Shown here: one piece after another, positions 37,775 to 50,904 of the stretch
Position numbering within the stretch: the stretch's first letter is position 1
How the letters are laid out: each line of letters opens with the position of its first letter
Assembly (NCBI RefSeq): GCF_032854445.1
Contig: NC_088295.1
Coordinates: 65,701,249-65,765,248 of the forward strand
Reading direction: 5' to 3'
Length of the DNA: 64,000 nucleotides
Origin: Liolophura sinensis
Lineage: Eukaryota; Mollusca; Polyplacophora; Chitonida; Chitonidae
Made by a program: the position numbers and the translations under genes
Notes under the pieces: model-generated
The model's input: the letters and a program-made list of their open reading frames with translations, nothing else
Databases searched by the model: none
What the model was told of the DNA's origin: nothing

Positions 37775-38560
37775 AGAAGCCCCATTTGTTGTTCCCTGAA
37801 GAGATCCCTCTATTTTGTCCTGTACAAAAGTTCCCATTTGTTGCTTTCTGAGAATTAACTCCCCATTTATTGGTAGGCCTATCTGCTGAAGCCCTCAGTT
37901 GTTGTTCCATACAAAAGTTTCCTAAGGGCAATTTCAGAGGGGTCCATTTGCTGTTCCACAAATCCCCATGCATTTGCCCTTTTGTTGTCTCAGACAGAAG
38001 CCCTCAATTGTTGTCTCAAACAGAGGCCCCCATTTGTTTTCCCAGGCAGAAGCTCCCATTTGTTGTTCCAGACAGAAGCTCTGATTTGTTGTCTCAAGTA
38101 TTAGCCCTCTTTTATTGTCCCAGACAAAAGCTCCCATTTGTTGTCCTAGGCAGAAGCCTCTATGTGATGTCCCAGGCAGCAGCCCCCATTTGTTGTCCCA
38201 GGCAGAGGCCCACATTTGTTGTCTCAGATAGAAGCCCCCATTTGTTGTTCTTGGCAGAAGCCTTCATGTGTTGTCCCGGACAGAAGTCTCCATTTGTTTT
38301 TCCTGGCAGTAATCCCTATTTGTAATTCCAGATGTCTCCATTTGTCCATTAGAAACCCCCAATTGTCGTTTTATAAATCCACAAATCTCGTTCTTGAGAT
38401 CGCCACTTGTTATTCCAGCCGTCCCAATTTGTCATTCCAGCAGTCCTCATGCATATGCTCAACTCGGTGTCCACATTTGTCTTTCAAGATATCTCCATTA
38501 ATGGTGGTTAAGAACTCTCCTGTTGTTTAGAAAGAAGGCCTCATTTGAATGTCGAGAAGA
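37775..38560 (+). repeat. 26-bp minisatellite, about 30 degenerate copies
   Basis: The core CCATTTGTTGTCCCAGGCAG then AAGCC recurs; CATT anchors at 38187, 38213, 38239 and 38265 give a 26-bp period. The unit rarely contains stops, so open frames of 151 and 104 codons (plus strand) and 93 codons (minus) run through it. They are by-products of the repeat. Confidence 0.93.
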
Positions 38561-38689
38561 GGCCCTGTTAGTGCAGCAAGTACCTTGAGAGTTTCGTGTG
38601 GTGTATTTAAGGAAGTTCCTTCGATATTATGTAACACGTTGTGCAATTCGGTCAAATTCCGTTTGGAACATTAGTTGTAACACTGTCAA

Positions 38690-38775
38690 GTACATTTCCT
38701 CCCACCATAATGTTAGTCACCATTGTATAAGTGAAATATTCTTGAGTACGGTGTAAAACACCAATCAAATAAATG
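38690..38775 (+). mobile_element. SINE-A 3' fragment
   Basis: CCACCATAATGTTAGTCACC, GTATAAGTGAAATATTCTTG, then AGTACGGTGTAAAACACCAA and TCAAATAAATGAAG form an intact tail region without a head. Confidence 0.88.
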
Positions 38776-40739
38776 AAGTTAACATTGCATCAGAATTGTG
38801 CACCGATATGCCTGCTTTGCTGGATTCGTACATAGTAACCTTTCTTGCAGCATCTTCTGTTCAGGCTCGTACTCAGGTACAACCCTATACATGGCTTAAA
38901 TATCGCGTGGTCCGCATGAATTTGTAATCCCCCCACCCCTTCCCCCATGTATATTCCAATCCGATTACTCTATAGGCAGGTATATAGTGACATTATACAA
39001 TCGAGCCTGACAGACATGCTTCTTTAAATACACTAGACATGGTATGCATTTACAGGTATACAGGAATATAGTTCAGGGTTACGCTGTTCCAGGTGACATC
39101 TTACTTACACCCAGCATTATATTACATTACACTAATGGAAGGTAAATTATAACATTCTCAAACAGCAATATGCTGGGGGCCGACAGCGTGCACGCCATTG
39201 TATACATTTGCATGAAGTTACTTCTGTGTGCGCACAATCTTAACCTATTTGTTATACCCATATGTACTATAGATATATCCTTGTTTTATAGCAGGTCTCT
39301 GTATATAGCCAGTATTGATCAAACACGCGTTGTTTGAACGAAATTTTATAAAGCGGTCTCCTATGTATGTAAGCTGTCATTGACCATATATAGGCTTAAG
39401 AAAAGAGGTAAGTGTACTGGTAGGTCCCGTCTCGTTTTTACGCCTTCGTATATAGTTACACTCCCTAGAGCTTTATTCGCGAGCGACCACAACTATATAC
39501 GAGGCCATATACCTTGCAAGCAATACAGTCCATTAGATTGTTTCAGTCCAGTTCTGCGTGTCTAGAACCAATTTAAAATAGAGTGAGATTTGCATTAAAA
39601 CTAAAATTTACTTTCTACATGCAGGCGAATAGGTTGGAATGTCTATACTCGGAGTTGAAAGACTTTTACTAATTAATGAAGTATTTATTTGTTTTAAACA
39701 CTGTGATGGAATATGCCAGCTTGCACGGCACATGTATATACGCATGCACTCTGTATTTAATACATGTATAGTACATGTACATACCACATCCATATCTTTG
39801 TATCACTTGCTCACCGAGGCATGCCGGTATAATCTATAGTAATATCCCAACTGACCTCCGTGACCTATTGTGTATTCCGCCCACAAGGATGTACTGTACG
39901 CCATATATAGTCTGTTGAACTCGAATCTCTATAGGGTTGTTGATGTGCATTCAGACTACACTCTATTATGCCTATATAGGAGTGTATAATAAGCACCTCG
40001 AAGACAAGCAGATTTCAGCCTACGGACAAAATAAAATGCACGATTTAAGTGTGACACTATTTGGGCTTCTTCACAGCTGACCTCATGGGTACTTCGGATG
40101 CTCTACACTGTCAGCAACGCGACATCATGGTGCACAATCGACTTATAAGGAAAGGACTAACAAGTAAATATCGTTGAACCCTATAGATAGATCCAATCTA
40201 TATTTGTGAACAGTGCATGCGCTCATGGCTTCCGGGTAAAGATCGAGGTATATCCCTATATGATTCTGCTACTCCGGTGCCCATCTTGATGAGTTTTTTT
40301 TTACACGGTTCGATAGCAGGACGTTTTAAGCACATAAACGTCTGCGGGATTTAGATTTCTTTTGACTTGTACACCACAACATCGTAGAAACTTGGTTTTA
40401 GCCTGCTAAACAACTGGAAAATCTACTTCTTAGGCAAGAGTAGAACTTTCTTACTGCTGTTGTCTTTTCACGTCCGACTAGATGGAAAGTAGGATTAAAT
40501 TTTGAAGTTACATAGCATATATCGGGTACTTCCCGTATGGAGAATCAAGATAGCCATGTGGAAAGTTGGGGTCGCCGTTGCAACGAAAATTAAGGCAGTC
40601 TGGATCAAGCGCCTTAGTTACCAAATACGTTCTGTCCGTTTTCGGTCATCGATGTGAGCGGCACATGCATATTTTATATTATTGCACGTTTTCCTTAATC
40701 AAGATTAATTAAGATTAATATACCAGATTATGTTAATAC

Positions 40740-41830
40740 ACTATATGGGGTTAACACGGTTTGACATGATGCTTGGTCCTTGTCAAAATCCACCAACCCA
40801 ACAAGTTTACTTTCATCTGGAACCCATACATACGCATCATATACGTCATGTTCACCCAGAAACTATACATCACTCCACATGCTTCTATTCCACTCCACAT
40901 CTCCTCGTTTGTTCTTTTCTATAACAAAATTTGTTTCGTTTTCCTGAAACCATATAGGTGTACATTACCCCACAGGATGATTATGGTCTTAGTCCTTTGT
41001 TGTTCTCACAAAAAACTCCTGTGCAGATGTGGTATTTAGACCTGTACATTGTATATCAGGGCCTCCGTGGCTAAGGGATTAGTGTGCTAACGCAGCACAG
41101 TGTCACCAATGGGTCGCTGTAAGTTTGTCTTTCTCTTGCAGGCTCCCTAGGCGTACGCGACTAGGTCCTCCAGCAACCTGCGGATCGTCGTGTTTCCACC
41201 GGGCTCTGCCCAGTTTCCTCTCACTATAATGCTGACCACTGTATATCAGTGAAATACATATATATTTAAGTACGACGTAAAACATCAATCAAACAAATAA
41301 ATATGTATATCATTCAACGTGATTTGTCCTTTTACAAAACTATTATTCTCTTCTTACGCCAGAGAACGTTTTTCTTCACCAAGACGCTATCTACTTCTAC
41401 ATCATTCGACACGATACTTCTGGCCTTAGTCTCGGAGAATTCTGAAACTATAGCTGTGCATCGTTTGAGATGATGTCTTTGGTTTTAACCATCGTTTGTT
41501 CTAACAAAATTTGTAGCGTCTTCCGGAACCTATAAACTTGTACATCATTCGACAGGATGCTGTACCAACTTTATTCTTAGTTTATTTCTTCAAACAAAAC
41601 CTTGTCCTTCTTCTGGACCATATACGTGTATTGTATAGAAAATAATAATTCTGCATGGTCTTGGATGGTCATCGTTTGCACTTCTCTCGGAGAAACTGTT
41701 CTTTCGGAAACTATACGGGTATATTACTTGACAGGATGCTTCTGGTCTTTGTCCTAGCTTGCAAGTAACAAGGCCTGTATCTTCATCTTGAACCTAGACA
41801 TGTACATTCTGAGAGAGAGTTACTGTTTCA
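40740..41830 (+). repeat. Decayed satellite, roughly 100-bp unit, interrupted by a SINE
   Basis: Degenerate units share AACAAAATTTGT, a TTCCGGAACC-like word, TGTACATCATTCGACAGGAT and TGGTCTTAGTCC. Recognisable units lie near 40755, 40925, 41395, 41500 and 41720. Unit length varies, about 95-125 bp. The SINE-A at 41057-41305 lies inside the array. Confidence 0.6.
41057..41305 (+). mobile_element. SINE-A, the most complete copy
   Basis: The head GGGCCTCCGTGGCTAAGGGA then TTAGTGTGCTAACGCAGCAC is followed by CAGCAACCTGCGGATCGTCG, GGGCTCTGCCCAGTTTCCTC, CACTATAATGCTGACCACTG, CGTAAAACATCAATCAAACA and AATAAATA. It gives the family structure: tRNA-like head, body, LINE-like 3' end, AAAT tail. Confidence 0.9.
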
Positions 41831-42106
41831 TTTGGAGCATGCGTGTACATTGAAATGTGGCACCATGTGGAAGGCTCCAATTTAAATCAATATACATGCG
41901 TTGGCAACAAATTTAAATATATGCAGCATGGCATTTAAGACCATCTTGGTAGTTTCCTGTTCAGCCTAAGGTTAGTTAATGTAATGTTTAGTTTATACTT
42001 CAATAGTCTAAAATGCCCCCCCCCCCCCCTTCCTTAGATGTCTGTATATTTCTAAGGTACATTTCTAAAGGTGGCTATTATTGAACGAACAATACACTCT
42101 CTCTGC

Positions 42107-42170
42107 TCAATACAAAACACGTCATAAAAGTTAGGAACTCAATACAAAGCGCGTCATAAAAGTTAGGCAC
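42107..42170 (+). repeat. 31-bp tandem duplication
   Basis: CTCAATACAAAACACGTCAT then AAAAGTTAGG occurs twice in a row with two differences. A C-run lies just before it at about 42010-42027. Confidence 0.85.
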
Positions 42171-45100
42171 TTTGGTTTTGGAGAATCGCTTTAAATTGAA
42201 GAAGGTCATCAGAAGTCATTTGTAACAAGCAGCATTAAGTTGGAGTAAAAAAAAAATGTGTTGCAGCACCTGTTCACACAAGTGACGTAAAACTATATCT
42301 GTATCAAACGGTTGATGTAAAATCCACGAGTAGCCTATGGCACAACCCGAATTAATGCAATATGTACCTATGCGTGTAAGAGGCCCCTATTTGAAAATCA
42401 TATAAACGAGCTAATGTATGAGGCAACAGCCCAGGATTTACTTAACATACGTAGCCAGCTATATAATAATAGGTGTTATACTCTATGTACACGGGCTTGG
42501 AATAATAGCTGCATTAAAAGACTTGATGTTTCTGTGATAACATGAATACCAGTCAATACAGGACTGTTACTTTGACATGTGTGTATTCTGCGCAGTGTAA
42601 CACTTTATGTACACAACATATGCAGGACACAGATTGAAGTAGAGACAGCGGAAATGAGTGACTGCTTGATTGGTGTTACTGCCATGTTGAAGAATTTTAA
42701 GAATTTGTTTCATTTATACAACATTCTGCTGCTGTACAAGCACTCAGTTGGAGTGTTTATATGTGGAGTAGAAATATGTATTGATTTATTTGATTATCTC
42801 TATACTCATGCATATTTAACTTATACGAGCGCAGTCACATTTTCCACATGGGTGCAGGAAACAGAAGTGTTCGAAGTAAACCAGAGGCCCTTTGTCTCCT
42901 AACTCACGAACTTTCCTACGAGTGACCGGTTTTCACAGAGCTAATGCAAGTTGTATAAGCCATAATGGAGGAAGTATGCATTCTGCATTGAACTTCGTGT
43001 AAGATGTCCTAATCGGTGATATCGACTGGCCGTGACTGTGATTGAACCCATACTTAGCGATTGTAAAACAAACATCTTATTCATTCGGCCAAGACCCACC
43101 CCGTGCCCCCAAGTAGAAATAGGATGTGACCATCTTGGTAGTATTACTCTATAAGTGGATTATTTAGGCCGCGGTACACCATGTTGGCCTGTGTATATTT
43201 TACCCTCAAAACGCCCAGCGTATGTAGGCCTATACAATGATTTATACCGTGTACCGTGAATACATTTCGCCTGACGAAACCACATGGCCAAGTGTCTACA
43301 GATCATAATTAGGGTTAAACAGGTTGCATTCCAACGAAATGGACATCATTAACAGACATGTGAACATCAAAGAGAGCGATGAAATACGGCTAGTAAATGG
43401 ATAGTTTACTAAACAGACAAATCTCTTGTTGCGGATAACGAATCCGCGCGCTCGCTGAATGCTGTCAGCCACGTCAACCAGGTTTTGTAAAAGGATAGAC
43501 CAGTCTTTAACTGGAGGGGTACATATTTGAAGGTGTATGCGATGTATACTGTGTTTGCCCTAAAATTCGCCCAAAAAGTACATATCTAGAGGCAAATAAA
43601 GTTCATAAAATATTTCCTTTGATGCTGAAACCTATAGTTTTTCGGCAGGACATTGTCCTACCTTCCAAACAAACAACAAAGCGCCTGTTTACGATAAATA
43701 GAGCCCTCAGAATCAGGCCAAATGAGTAAATCATGGACGAAATTTTAGGTTAAATATACACTATTCACCGCGTCGACCTGGTCACGCTTCACGAAACTCT
43801 GGGACTGATTCACTTTCCCTGCACTACAATGTCTTACTTATTACCTGAATGGATTCACCGAGTTAATATATGCAGGCTGTATATAGGGTTACTCACAGTT
43901 AGCGAGCAACATAGGCCCATGTTCTCAACAGCGTTAGTTGATGTGTGTATCGGACTACACCTCCCAAACTAAAACTCCCTAAATAAGACGTTACACCGTG
44001 TGTGTGTGTGCATTGAAGTGGGCGGATAACTTCTATTCCTTCTCGGATACTCGCTGTCCGCGCTCACCTGTGTCTATCAATACATCAGTTGCCTGGCTGA
44101 AACTTTAGATATACTGCGTTTGATTCACAGGTAAAAATATTTTAATTTATATGATATCCATGTATATATTATCTTCTCCAAATATTCTTAACATGTGGCA
44201 TACATGCACATTCATTAGCCCTGCATATTTTGTCGACTTTTTATAATGTACTTTGATTTTTTTTCATTAAGCTATAGCTTATGAATTGGTTGATATTGTG
44301 TTATACTCATGCACAGTTGATTCCATATAAGGGATATTTTTTGTACAAGCATGTGAATTAGTCGCTATGTATGTATGCACGTATAAATACCACACGTGTA
44401 GTCTCAGGCATGCACCATAGGGAATCACCACCAGTCTTTCGTATATGTATATGTGCACGTGTCAAAGGCCATCGCTCATATAGGCCTGCATGTGAGGGTT
44501 GCAAGGTTGGGTAGATTAACAGGACGATTATTTCACTCGAAGCCGCTCCCCTCTGATATCGCCATTTCGAATCTGCTCCCTCTGTATAACTCGTATATGC
44601 ATCGACACGGGGTTAATGTCAGGGGTTGGTTTCACATAACGTCCGTAGCATAATATATATACGTGCGCGTGTCTACCGTTGCGCTAAGTGATCGTATTAA
44701 AATACTGTACTCCTATGAGTCGATTTTATGTATAACGGTTTCGGTTTCGGTAAGGAAAAGTTATATCAGATAGAGCGCGTTGCACTCCAGAAGAGTCTAA
44801 CCTACGATATACGCACGGCAGTGCTACGGGTAATTTAAATTTGTTCGAAATTGCCCCCTTTACACTGCTAATCTGCAGAAACACTCGTATATATGTCCGC
44901 TTAGGTATATAGACTTACATGAAGTTCGTCAGATACGTTACTTGCCATGCATCCACAAGTGAAACTGTGCATCATATGTAAGAGACGTCGTTTATTGCTT
45001 GCCGCAAAATGTCGTTGCAGGGTTTCCCCTGGATATGCATGCACTATGGTTTGCTCAATGCACCTTGCATAAATCTGACGGTCGTCGTATACCGTACCTC

Positions 45101-45219
45101 TTACAGCGAATGCGCCTTTGTCTACACTCGGTCCTAAAGTCCAAAAGTCAAGCTTTAGGGTTGGCAGTGATGTAAAGTGAGCGTATATAGAGAGCGGTGC
45201 ATGCAACGTGAGGAGCAAA

Positions 45220-45267
45220 TGCTCACATATTTTTAAGTGCGGCGTTAAATATCAACTGATTTCATAA
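45220..45267 (+). repeat. Isolated SINE 3' tail
   Basis: AAGTGCGGCGTTAAATATCA then ACTGATTTCATAAAT resembles the shared GACGTTAAACCCCAA tail. Only the end is present. Confidence 0.5.
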
Positions 45268-46474
45268 ATAAGAAAACATAAATATATCGTCATGCATGCA
45301 ATGAACTGTGGTTACAGTATATTGTGGTTATTCCACGTGGAATCTGCGGATGTATAATTACGCAAATTATATAGTGCTATATAATTTATACAGACAGAGA
45401 ATTTTATTACGAGGTAGGCTTACATATAAAAAGGGTTTGTCGGGAAGTATAATGTATAATAAGTCTATACATAGTATATAACATATCTATCCATAGAGAA
45501 ACGTATCCATAGAGCGTTGGTGGGAGAAGCTGTATTAGCTTATTATATTTAACACAGTCTAATAAACATGTAAACACACGTTGCATGTGCATGGTCATTA
45601 ACTTTATGATAAATATATTTCAATATTTGTGCGAGTGAGATATAATTCTACATTCCTGATAAATACACTATAATCTAACCTATCTGGAAGTAAGATGCTC
45701 CCGGAAAATGTCGGGAACATGCGCATACAACGTTGTAGTTTACAATGTGGAACAAATCGTATATTTGACCCTTTCAACAGATCACCTTTGAACAGCTGCA
45801 TACAAATGACAGAAAGAAATGCTGGCTGGGATTGATGCCTTTGCTATTTGGCTTTACCCCAGTACCAAATTCATGGCGTTTTTGGTCATATGCTGAGCGC
45901 ATGCTGTTGTTGAGACTTAGGTGGTTTTTGAGAAAGAATAATGTATAATGGCGACATCATTCATGCCAAACATTTCACACAGTCGTATAGAATAGGACTA
46001 CATATATCTGCTGCATACATACTGTCCACATCTAGACCAATCACTGTTGCCCATATCGCATTACCGCATAGGCTTGTATCACGTGTCATGGTTTTAATTT
46101 GGGTAACGAGTGTGACTTAAGTGACCGTGTAATGGCCGTTTGATGACATATCAGCTGATATATATCGCACCTTTATATACTGAATATGGAATGTCATTCT
46201 GAGCGATAGTTCTGCAGATCATTAACGTGCTTACCAAATGGTGACGAAAGCCGTACGGTGTCATAGACCTACATGCAGACTTGTACTCTTACATTATACC
46301 GCCTATACATGTAAATATGTACAGGTTTTCAGGTGTATCAAATAGGGAAAGGCCAATCTTGTGAAAATCCTTTCAGATGCTCTTTCTCTATTTAAAGGCT
46401 ACCTTATATAATCTGTCCTTCCATGTACTGTATATATAACCCGCAGGGCATATAGGGAACTCTATCGTTCTGCT

Positions 46475-46640
46475 CCCATACACGGGAAGGTCTGGCAACA
46501 ACCTGCGGATGGTCGTGAGCTTCCCCCGGGCTGTGCCCGGTTTCCTCTCACCATAATGCTGGCCGCCGTCGTATAAGTGAAATATTCTTGAGCACGGCGT
46601 AAAACACCAATCAAATAAATAAATAAATAAATAAATAAAA
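46475..46640 (+). mobile_element. SINE-A copy, well preserved 3' two thirds
   Basis: CAACCTGCGGATGGTCGTGA, GGGCTGTGCCCGGTTTCCTC, TCACCATAATGCTGGCCGCC, GTCGTATAAGTGAAATATTC and CGGCGTAAAACACCAATCAA end in about seven AAAT units. All CpGs in the body are retained, suggesting a young or unmethylated copy. Confidence 0.93.
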
Positions 46641-46880
46641 TATACATTGTATTCTTCAATGTTGCTGCAGATGTACGTACCTTTTACATTGGAATTCATA
46701 GATCTTTTGAACTGATACATTCTGACCAAATATTTTGTAACATTAGTCATGAGGTATAAGTCTATACATGGTTTAAAGCATATATCATATTTTATTCTTG
46801 AATGATTTTTATGCACTCAGACTATCTGCGCGGTTTCCAATATAAGTTTCGGATTTAATGATAGCCTGCTACTGCAAATG

Positions 46881-46948
46881 TTCATTTATTTATTTATTTA
46901 TTTATTTATTTATTTGATTGGCGTTTTACGCTGTACTCAAGAATACTG
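46881..46948 (-). mobile_element. SINE-A tail fragment, reverse, with (TTTA)n
   Basis: About eight TTTA units, then TTGATTGGCGTTTTACGCTG and TACTCAAGAATACT, after which similarity stops. With the copy ending at 46640 it forms a tail-to-tail inverted pair 240 bases apart. Confidence 0.9.
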
Positions 46949-47689
46949 CATATATAGAAAATACATATACATACCTGTGTATGTACAATTATCAGCAAAA
47001 ACACTATGTCTAAATGTGTACGCATATGTTTGTTATGAAATGGGAATGCGCGTGTTTTCGATGTGTATAGAGGCATTGTCGTTTGTAGACAGATTTGCTT
47101 GCTGACTTCACTAGCTGTGTATTCTTGACTATCACCTCTTAGTATATGGTATGGGTCACGCGGACAACTAACAACTCAGTATCACCTATACATGTATAGC
47201 ACAATGCCTTCTTCAGTGTTACGTTCCCTGCATTTTTCCTTCCTTGTTATAAAAAGATTTATATATCGTTCAAAGAAAGACGTATTGTTCAAGAAGCAAA
47301 TGTCGGCCGTTAGGTACGTGTAGAGGCGTACATGAATGCAGGCGGTTGTGCACAAGGCCATGTAGAGGCCTATAGTAACCTATACAATGTGTACCTATAG
47401 ACCTCCTGTTTAAAAATTGTTCAAAGGTTAAATCGTATGCCTCGGTCAATAACCTGTAAAGTTCACAATAAACTACTAGCACAGCCACACTCCCACACCA
47501 TCAAACGGAAAGAAAATGAACGCATGTGAGCTTCAAGCATAGAAAACAAGCCATTCCGATATTCCAAATGCGAGTCCCCAAAAGCTTGTACATATCAAAT
47601 ACAACCTATAGTTCTACTTAACGTGTATGCACATATGCGGGTATATGTATGTACGAACTAATCACAAGCAACGGCTACACATGCTTGTA

Positions 47690-48760
47690 ACAGGTGAGCA
47701 ACCAGAACCAACGTCAACACACGTCCAACAGTTTAATGATCAGGACCTGCATTTACACGCATGAGTTTAATAACCAGAACCAAAACCTACACCTATGTCC
47801 AACAGTTTAATGGTCAGAACCAACATTTACACGCATGTTCAACAGCTTAATGACCACAACCAACATCTACATGCATGTCCAACAGTTTAATGGTCAGAAC
47901 CAACATTTACACGCATGTTCAACAGTTTAATGATCAGAACCAACATCTCCATACATGTCCAACAGTTTAATGATCAGAACCAACATCTACATGCATGTCC
48001 AACAGTTTAATGGTCAGAAACAACATCTACATGCATGTCCAACAGTTTAATGATCAAAACCAACATCTACATGCATGTCCAACAGTTTAATGGTCAGAAC
48101 CAACATCTACACACATGTCCAACAGTTTAATGACCAAAGCCAACATCTGCATGCATGTCCAACAGTTTAATGGTCAGAACCAACATCTACCTGCATATCC
48201 AACAGTTTAATGGTCAGAACCAACATCTACACACATGTCCAACAGTTAATGATCAGGACCAACATCTCCATATATGTCCAACAGTTTAATGATCAGAACC
48301 AAGATCTACATGCATGTCCAACAGTTTAATGATCAGAAACAACATCTCCATACATGTCCAACAGTTTAATGATCAGAACCAACATCTACATACATGTCCA
48401 ACAGTTTAATTGTCAGAACCAACATCTACACACATGTCCAACAGTTTAATGATCAGGACCAACATCTCCATACATGTCCAACAGTTTAATGATCAGAACC
48501 AAGATCTACATGAATGTGCAACAGTTTAATGGTCAGAACCAACATCTACATCCATGTTCAACAATTTAATGACAAGAACCAACATCTACATCCATGTCCA
48601 ACAATTTAATGATAAGAACAACATCTACATGCATGTGCAAAAGCTTAATGGTCAGAACCAAGATCTACCTGCATATCCAACAGTTTAATGGTCAGATCTA
48701 CATGCATGTCCAACAGTTTAAAGACCAAAACCAACATCTGATCAGAATTAACATCTGCAA
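47690..48760 (+). repeat. 40-bp satellite block 1, about 26 copies
   Basis: The unit AACAGTTTAATGGTCAGAAC then CAACATCTACATGCATGTCC has a strict 40-bp period over most of the block, with point differences and one or two single-base indels (for example near 48246). Copies alternate GGTCAG and GATCAG and ATCTAC and ATCTCC variants, suggesting higher-order units. Confidence 0.95.
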
Positions 48761-48849
48761 GTGTATTAAAAGGTTTCATCGATTATAAAACTACATATTC
48801 GTAGTTACTACATGTATATGTACCAGAAGCAAATATCTCACGTGGCGCA

Positions 48850-49600
48850 TGTTCAATAGTTACACTACCAGAACCAAGGTTCTCGCGTATGTTCTTTAGT
48901 GTAGGGATCGGAACCAAGATTCTCGCGTATGTTTTGTGGATTAAGGATCGGAACAAAGATTCTTACGCATGTCCAATGGTTCATTCATCAGAACCAAGAT
49001 TCTTGTGTATGTCCAATGACCCAATGAACAGAACCAAGATTCTCGCGTATGTCCAATGATCCATTGAACGGAACCAAGATCCTCAAGCATGCATGTCCAG
49101 TGAACAGAACCAAGATTCTCACATCTGTCCAATGGTTCACTGACCACAACCAATATTGTTGCACATGTCCAATGATCCAATGTACAGAACCAAGATTCTC
49201 GCGTATGTCCAATGATCCAATGAACACAATAATCCAGTGATCACCAGATTCTCACATATATCCATTGAAAACAAGATATTCGCGTATGTTGAATACTTAC
49301 AGTGATCAGAATCAAGATTCTCACGTATGTCCAATGGTTCACTCACATGTCCAATAATTACAGTATCAGAATCAAGCTGTTGACGTATATGTTTGTCAAT
49401 TCATTCATTAGCCGGAGCCAAGATTCTCGCGTGCGCCAAATGGTTCTTTGCGGATCAGAGTAAAGTTTCTCGAGCATTCTGAACAGTTTAGTTATAAGAC
49501 CCAAGATGCGTTCGCTTAATATGCCAAGTGATTGATTTATCGGAACCAAGATACTCACACATGCTCCGTACACCTCACCGATCAGAACCAAGATTCTTAT
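48850..49600 (+). repeat. 40-bp satellite block 2, more diverged
   Basis: The unit GAACCAAGATTCTCGCGTAT then GTCCAATGATCCAATGAACA is also 40 bp and aligns with block 1 (GAACCAA, ATGTCCAA and AATG words in the same positions). Copies become irregular after 49220. It generates several overlapping minus-strand ORFs of 63-79 codons which are repeat artefacts. Confidence 0.9.
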
Positions 49601-50904
49601 ATGCTTATGCCCGATACTCTTGGGGATGTTCAGTGGTTATACATATCTAAACTTATCAATGCTCACTGATGTCCAGTCCTTACACTTAACCTGTCTTGGA
49701 ACGCTACGCCAAGCGCGTATATTGAAGAGACAACTACAGTCTCTTCGCTGTATGTGGCACCCGTTGCTACTGATTTGCATATCCCCAGTTGACAAACATA
49801 TGCATATACCCATCTTGTCAATTCTAGGCACATGCATAAGTATGTCCTGAATTTAACCTTAGACATATCCCAGAATATCTACGCGTACATCCAGTATACA
49901 TATACCACAGACACACTTTGAGGTAGAGTCTAATAGCTTAATACAATCTCTCTCCAATACAACCAACGAGACTGTAAACTGTTCTGTCAGCGATGCATTT
50001 GTATGCGTCAAAGTTACGTGTATTTCCACTATCTCATTAATAAACACATACTTTTAAATTGACAGATACACACAAAAATTATGTAAATTTCATACGTTTT
50101 CGAAAAAACACTTACTTAATCTTTTTATTTATTTCACGTAATCAAATGCAGTTAGTTTTTGATTTTAATGTGGATGTTATATGGGCCATTAAGATTATAT
50201 GTGTCGTTAATGACGTCACGCAACTTTTTTTCTACATCTTTACGTTCAGGTCTGAATAAAATTATTATGAGCTTTACTGGTGTGCGTTAGATGTAAATCT
50301 GACATTAAATTCCGGTTTTATGCATTGAGAAATGCGACATCATTGACGATATATATTACATACATTATCGGTAAGGTCCATTATGTATGAAGCAAACCTT
50401 ACTATTCAAACATTCGGCTGCATTTAACTCAGTGAAAAAGTTCTTCAAAGTTTTAAATGATCTTTCAACTTATGTTTTATTCACTTCTAACGATTGTTTC
50501 CCTTCAACGTGCAGTGCATGGATATAATTTCAGTTACATGTGTAACCATGCAGCATCATTAATTAATTAATGTGTGCCTTAATTTGTAGCAAGGCACACA
50601 GCTTATGAATCCCACTTTTTACACCGTGCGTAAAAAGACACTCATCTACAAACCTGAAGAGATGATCTGAAGCTTTTTTTTCAAATAAGAAACGTTTGTG
50701 CACCATTTAAAATGAATTAACTTCTAGCATGCCAATTTACTGTCATGCAGACAGCCAAATTGAACAAGCATGTCTTTCTATATATGCATATAGTGTCATT
50801 ATTATATCACTACACTGTTGTCCATCCATACGTATAAGTACGACTTCTCTTGTATCCCACCAAATCGAACATGTGCTATTTATATGAGTATTAACTTAGA
50901 AACC

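Noticed and set aside
37870-38325. 151-codon protein gene
   Set aside because: It lies wholly within a 26-bp minisatellite, with comparable open frames on the other strand.
42579-42902. 107-codon ORF in the desert
   Set aside because: No recognisable family, promoter or splice context; a chance frame is the simplest reading.
47690-49600. CRISPR-like array
   Set aside because: The whole 40-bp unit repeats with no unique spacers, in an animal genome.
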